Shown here: positions 60,532-64,000 of the stretch, in pieces | How positions within the stretch are numbered: the first letter of the stretch is position 1 | Layout of the letters: every line of letters starts with the position of its first letter | DNA from: UBA9630 sp037137555 | GTDB lineage: Bacteria > Patescibacteriota > Minisyncoccia > Moranbacterales > UBA2206 | Assembly (NCBI GenBank): GCA_037137555.1 | Contig: JBAXKA010000001.1 | Span: 1-64,000 of the forward strand | Direction: 5' to 3' | Length of the DNA stretch: 64,000 nt | Position numbers and translations under genes: made by a program | The notes under the pieces: generated by a model | Told to the model about the DNA's origin: nothing | The model's input: the letters and a program-made list of their open reading frames with translations, nothing else | The model's database searches: none

Positions 60532-61908
60532 TTATTTCATTTCCAACTTCCGAATTCTTTCTTCGGCTGTTCGCAAGGCATCTGACACACTGGAAATACC
60601 TTTGTTCACATTATCAATCATCTCGGCAAAAATTGCTTCTGTTGCCACAGGATCAAGTTGCATCCAATTTTTAGCTGTCAGATTACCTTTGGCAAAAATG
60701 CCTAAATCCATATCGGCTTTTTGTTTTTCAATTAAATCTCTTCTGGCGGCTGGTTGTTTAGTTTTTTCCAAATACGCTTCCGCTGCATCTATTGCACTGA
60801 CTGGTTTTTTTACGACTGTTGTGGCTGAAGTCGCAGCTGTCAGTGACGCTTCAACTTTTGTTGTGAGATAAGTCAAAAATTTCCAGGCTTCCGCCACACG
60901 AATTTCATTTGTGATTGGAGCTGTTGTGCTTCTTGGATCAACTTCAATAATTTTATTGCCAGCCACTGCATAGCCCCAATAGTTTGCATAATTAACTGGA
61001 ACACTAAGATTTACTTGCGGAGCATCGGCCACTGCAAAATTTAATTTTGGTGATTTACTTCGAATAACTGGCAGTTGCCAAGAATAATTTAGCATCATCG
61101 CCAGTGTTCCCTCGGAAAAAGCATCAACAGAATAATGTGATTGTGTATTCCAAGAAAAGTTAGGCGCTCCGCTTGTGGAAAATTGTGTATAAAAATCCAA
61201 GGCCTTTGTGGCACCAGCATCATTGCCAAAAGAAACGCGATTACTTGTGTCTCGCAACCTTGCTCCATTTTGTAGCATCAACATGCCCAAAACATCGGTT
61301 GAACGATTGATATTATAGGCCATTCCCATCGCTGCGCCGGAAGGATTGATTTCTCCAACTGCATTAATTTTTGTAATTTTTTCGGTTATTGCCACAAATT
61401 CATCCCAAGTTTTTGGTGGAGCAGTTACACCCGCCGCATTAAATAAATCTCGATTATAATAAAGTGCGAGCGAATTAGCTGAAAGTGGCACAGCAAAAAC
61501 ATCACCTTTGGAAACAAAATCATCGGCACAAACATCCACAAAATCTTTGCGAAATTTTTGTTCTGTCAAGATTGTTTTTGGTGCAGCAACTATCTTATTC
61601 GAAAAAGTTGGCAACCAGGTATTGTGAATTAAAAAAATATCTGGTCCTTTGCCTGACGCCAAAGCATCAATCAAATCTTTTTCATAAGTCTCAATTCTTT
61701 GTTTTTTATAGACAATTTCACCAATATTAGGATTTATTTCACGATAACTTTTGAAAATTTCGCCAAAAGTATCACTGTCATCAATCGCCCCCCAAACTTC
61801 CAGATTGACTTTATATCTATTCACCGTTGGTTTACATCCACAACCAGAAATAGTCAGGAGACCGATAATTAAACAGGCTGTCGAAAATAATTTAAATTTA
61901 GTTTGCAT
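60532..61908 (-). CDS. Extracellular solute-binding lipoprotein (SBP family 1)
   Basis: 458 aa. Lipobox LTISGC with Cys23 to be acylated. ABC-importer sugar-type binding protein: VNLEVWGAIDDSDTFGEIFKSY (about 34), GKGPDIFLIHNTWLP (about 87), ALYYNRDLFNAAGVTAPPKTWDEF (about 147). No permease or ATPase genes follow, so partners are elsewhere or it has another role. The mature protein's inner repeats are of normal length. Confidence 0.9.
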   Translation of the reverse strand: MQTKFKLFSTACLIIGLLTISGCGCKPTVNRYKVNLEVWGAIDDSDTFGEIFKSYREINPNIGEIVYKKQRIETYEKDLIDALASGKGPDIFLIHNTWLPTFSNKIVAAPKTILTEQKFRKDFVDVCADDFVSKGDVFAVPLSANSLALYYNRDLFNAAGVTAPPKTWDEFVAITEKITKINAVGEINPSGAAMGMAYNINRSTDVLGMLMLQNGARLRDTSNRVSFGNDAGATKALDFYTQFSTSGAPNFSWNTQSHYSVDAFSEGTLAMMLNYSWQLPVIRSKSPKLNFAVADAPQVNLSVPVNYANYWGYAVAGNKIIEVDPRSTTAPITNEIRVAEAWKFLTYLTTKVEASLTAATSATTVVKKPVSAIDAAEAYLEKTKQPAARRDLIEKQKADMDLGIFAKGNLTAKNWMQLDPVATEAIFAEMIDNVNKGISSVSDALRTAEERIRKLEMK

Positions 61909-61913
61909 ATTTT

Positions 61914-62507
61914 TTATTTTTCAAAAATTATTCCAAAATGGAAATGACTAATTTCAATTTCTCGCACAATAGTTAGACCGCAATCTTTGGCTAATTTTAA
62001 AATTTCTGTTTTCGAAATACGCAGATCACTAGTTGGACCGAAAGTTGAATCACCCATATTCCATTCGATAACTAAAACTTTTCCACTTTTTTTCAAAACA
62101 CGCACGGCTTCTTCAAAAATTAAATTTTTACTTTTATTTTGAAACAGCATATTGACCAAGCACACCAAATCCAAACTGTCGGCTTCTAATTTTGATCCAC
62201 CAGTCATTTCTAAGTTCGCTCGCTTAGTCACTACATTATTAAGTCCCAAAATTTTTGCTTCTGATTCGATGGCTTCTAATTTTTCTTTTAAAATATCCAA
62301 AGCATACACCACGCCACTATCCCCCACTTTTTGTGCCAAGGGAAAAGTGAAATAACCAGTGCCTGCTCCGAAATCTCCGATTAACATTCCAGTTGTAATT
62401 TCCAGCGTATCAATAATTGCTGAAGGATTAATAAATTTCAAGCCAGAAGATGCTTCGTCTGCTCCACCAAAATTATTGCCTGTTATTTTTTTTTCTTGTT
62501 TTTCCAT
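61914..62507 (-). CDS. Class I SAM-dependent methyltransferase
   Basis: 197 aa from ATG 62507 (MEKQEKKITG); the longer frame from 62588 lacks support. SAM motif I IGDFGAGTGYFTFPLA (about 44), acidic Asp in VYALDILKEKL (about 66), then DLVCLVNMLF. UbiE/MenG-like group (Methyltransf_11/31). The substrate is not predictable. 5 bp before the solute-binding gene. Confidence 0.85.
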   Translation of the reverse strand: MEKQEKKITGNNFGGADEASSGLKFINPSAIIDTLEITTGMLIGDFGAGTGYFTFPLAQKVGDSGVVYALDILKEKLEAIESEAKILGLNNVVTKRANLEMTGGSKLEADSLDLVCLVNMLFQNKSKNLIFEEAVRVLKKSGKVLVIEWNMGDSTFGPTSDLRISKTEILKLAKDCGLTIVREIEISHFHFGIIFEK

Positions 62508-62599
62508 TTTAGTTTTTTTTAAAAAAATATTTTTTAATTCTCTACTTCTATATATTACAACTAAATTAAAAAAACGACAAGCCAGCATAAACTACAGTC

Positions 62600-62628
62600 T
62601 TTACATAAGTTGTTTTTAATGCTAGCTT
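62600..62628 (+). promoter_or_regulatory. Promoter of DUF4446-infB, leaderless type
   Basis: TTTACA (62600-62605), 17-bp spacer ending TGC, TAGCTT (62623-62628). The ATG at 62636 is 7 nt after the -10, so transcription should start at or next to the start codon. Confidence 0.6.
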
Positions 62629-62635
62629 TAACTAT

Positions 62636-63160
62636 ATGGAGATTATTACAGCTACAATTGAAGCAAACTTATTTCTGCTATTTATTGTTGTTTTTTTAAT
62701 TTTAATTTTGGCACTGATTTGGAATATTTTTTTGCATCTGAGATTGCAGAAAATCGAAACTGCCAATGCCATATTTTTCAAAGGAGAAAAAGTTATTAAC
62801 TTAGAAGAGCTACTTCTTGAACAAGCTAAAAATCTCAAAGTGCTCGACAAAGACATTCAAGAACTCTATGCTATTTCTAATGAAATAAACAATTTGGCAC
62901 TCCGTGGTATTCACAAAGTTTCAGCTATTCGTTTTAATCCTTTCAAGGATGTTGGTGGAAATCAAAGCTTCTCGATTGCGTTATTAAATGGAAAAAATAC
63001 TGGCATAACAATCACCGCATTATATACAAAAGAAGGCACTCGAGTTTATGCCAAAGCCATCACAGAAGGTGAATCAATTAATTTTCCCCTGACAGATGAA
63101 GAAAAAATGGCCATCAAAACCGCTCTCCTGCCAGAAGAACCTAAGAAAATAAAAAAATAA
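62636..63160 (+). CDS. DUF4446 family membrane protein
   Basis: 174 aa. One N-terminal span (about 10-32), a coiled coil (about 35-85), then the DUF4446 core with VSAIRFNPFKDVGGNQSFSIALLNGKNTGITITALYTKEGTRVYAKAI (about 98-145). Widespread in Firmicutes and CPR, function unknown. 52 bp before infB. Confidence 0.88.
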   Translation: MEIITATIEANLFLLFIVVFLILILALIWNIFLHLRLQKIETANAIFFKGEKVINLEELLLEQAKNLKVLDKDIQELYAISNEINNLALRGIHKVSAIRFNPFKDVGGNQSFSIALLNGKNTGITITALYTKEGTRVYAKAITEGESINFPLTDEEKMAIKTALLPEEPKKIKK

Positions 63161-63212
63161 AAACGGCTTTAATAAATTTGTTAAGTTATAACTTCATTAA
63201 TTTAAAAATATC

Positions 63213-64000
63213 ATGCCAGAAATTGAAAGAAAAAAAGTTATTCTCCCACCATCAGTCACCGTAAAAAAATTCGGTGAGCTTTTGACAACGCCCGTTAATA
63301 TTATTATTACCGAGTTAATTAAAAATGGTATTTTTGCTACTATCAATGAAAAGATTGATTTTGAAACGGCTTCTATTATTGCCAGCGATCTTGGCTTTGA
63401 TGCAACGGAAGAAGTTTTTGACGCTGGAGACACAATGACTTTGGAAAAATTGCTAGATATTTGCAAAAGTGAAATAAATTCAGGAGAAAATCTCAAATCC
63501 CGCCCTCCCGTTGTCACAATATTGGGTCATGTTGATCATGGGAAAACAACACTCTTGGACACAATCAGAAAAACTAGCGTCGCCATGAAAGAATCTGGCG
63601 GAATCACACAACATATTAGCGCCTATCAAGTAAAAAAGAAAGGTCAACTAATCACTTTTATTGACACTCCTGGTCATGAAGCTTTTTCTGCAATGCGTGA
63701 ACGCGGAGTTAGTCTCGCTGATATTGCCGTTTTAGTTGTGGCAGCTGATGATGGAGTGCGACCACAAACCAAAGAAGTAATTGAATATCTTTTGGCAAAA
63801 AAAATTCCAGTTGTTGTTGCCATTAATAAAATTGATAAACCGGGTGTTAATATTCAACGAGTCAAACAAGAATTGGCCGAAAATGGAATCCTGCTTGAAG
63901 AATGGGGTGGACAAGTGCTTTCATCGAAAGTTAGTGCTAAGCAAAATATTGGCATTGATGATCTTTTAGATAATATTTTATTGATTGCTGAAGTGGAAGA
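63213..64000 (+). CDS. infB: Translation initiation factor IF-2 (partial)
   Basis: First 262 residues; runs off the right edge. An IF2_N-like domain (VTVKKFGELLTTPVNIIITELIKNGIFATINEKIDFETASIIASDLGF, about 16-62) is followed by the G domain: G1 GHVDHGKTT (105-113), G3 DTPGHEAF, G4 NKID. The long basic N-terminal region of many IF-2 proteins is absent, as expected for a reduced genome. Recruits fMet-tRNA to the 30S subunit. Confidence 0.96.
   Translation, partial: MPEIERKKVILPPSVTVKKFGELLTTPVNIIITELIKNGIFATINEKIDFETASIIASDLGFDATEEVFDAGDTMTLEKLLDICKSEINSGENLKSRPPVVTILGHVDHGKTTLLDTIRKTSVAMKESGGITQHISAYQVKKKGQLITFIDTPGHEAFSAMRERGVSLADIAVLVVAADDGVRPQTKEVIEYLLAKKIPVVVAINKIDKPGVNIQRVKQELAENGILLEEWGGQVLSSKVSAKQNIGIDDLLDNILLIAEVE

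Overview
The window reads as a bacterial chromosome segment of low GC content, probably from the Candidate Phyla Radiation (Patescibacteria). The grounds are an AT-rich, lysine-rich coding style; a type IV pilus locus (pilB, pilT, pilC, pilM, pilN, pilO) without any outer-membrane secretin; several small VirB2-like pilins; many secreted Cys-rich proteins; and compact minus-strand operons. TGA is used as a stop (for example at the ends of the GH5 gene and the RibD-like gene), so the SR1/Gracilibacteria recoding of TGA does not apply. A lineage close to Moranbacteria is only a guess. 

Layout. 1-7365: a minus-strand operon murA-mreB-glycosyltransferase-rlmN-glyS plus a partial membrane protein, then a REP-associated (RAYT) transposase. 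7389-7555: tRNA-Arg(CCT) and tRNA-Ala(GGC). 7693-14742: plus-strand metallo-hydrolase, gyrA, RibD-like reductase, ABC-F protein and metallophosphoesterase. 14743-17931: an accessory stretch with a NUDIX gene, a decayed ISNCY-like element and a secreted GH5 glycosidase. 17992-20778: RhuM-Fic, ftsW and trmD. 20748-23613: a DUF262-HNH / GIY-YIG / EcoRI-like methylase island bounded by a 51-bp direct repeat taken from the trmD 5' end. 23606-29388: DUF4143 ATPase, khpA, rmlA, tatD, metG, rsmI. 29429-33077: a secreted-protein cassette, membrane proteins and an M16 protease. 33137-40774: a defence/toxin region with a type II R-M pair inside a housekeeping operon, two MntA/HepT modules that share an identical 47-bp promoter, and two more DUF4143 ATPases. 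40968-49922: the type IV pilus locus, interrupted by a small nucleotidyltransferase pair. 50052-56722: a secreted protein, a PP2C-like membrane protein, AbiEi/AbiEii, and a two-gene foreign-looking cassette. 56754-62507: T4SS-type pilin-like proteins (one preceded by a DinD/BRO gene), a solute-binding lipoprotein and a methyltransferase. 62636-64000: a DUF4446 gene and the start of infB. 

How it fits together. Core functions are cell-wall and shape (murA, mreB, ftsW), translation and RNA modification (glyS, metG, rlmN, trmD, rsmI, khpA, infB), DNA topology (gyrA), and pilus assembly with twitching. These are interspersed with at least seven toxin, defence or restriction modules and with three repeat families: GTAG-hairpin REPs beside a RAYT, a BIME-like array beside a GIY-YIG gene, and the trmD-derived flanking repeat. 

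The features with most novelty value are: (1) the R-M-like island flanked by 51-bp direct repeats; (2) a RAYT gene carrying its presumed REP substrate inside its own reading frame, with a second copy about 4 kb away; (3) duplicated MntA/HepT modules with an identical promoter that predicts leaderless mRNA; and (4) promoters with inverted repeats placed over them in front of ATPase and toxin genes.
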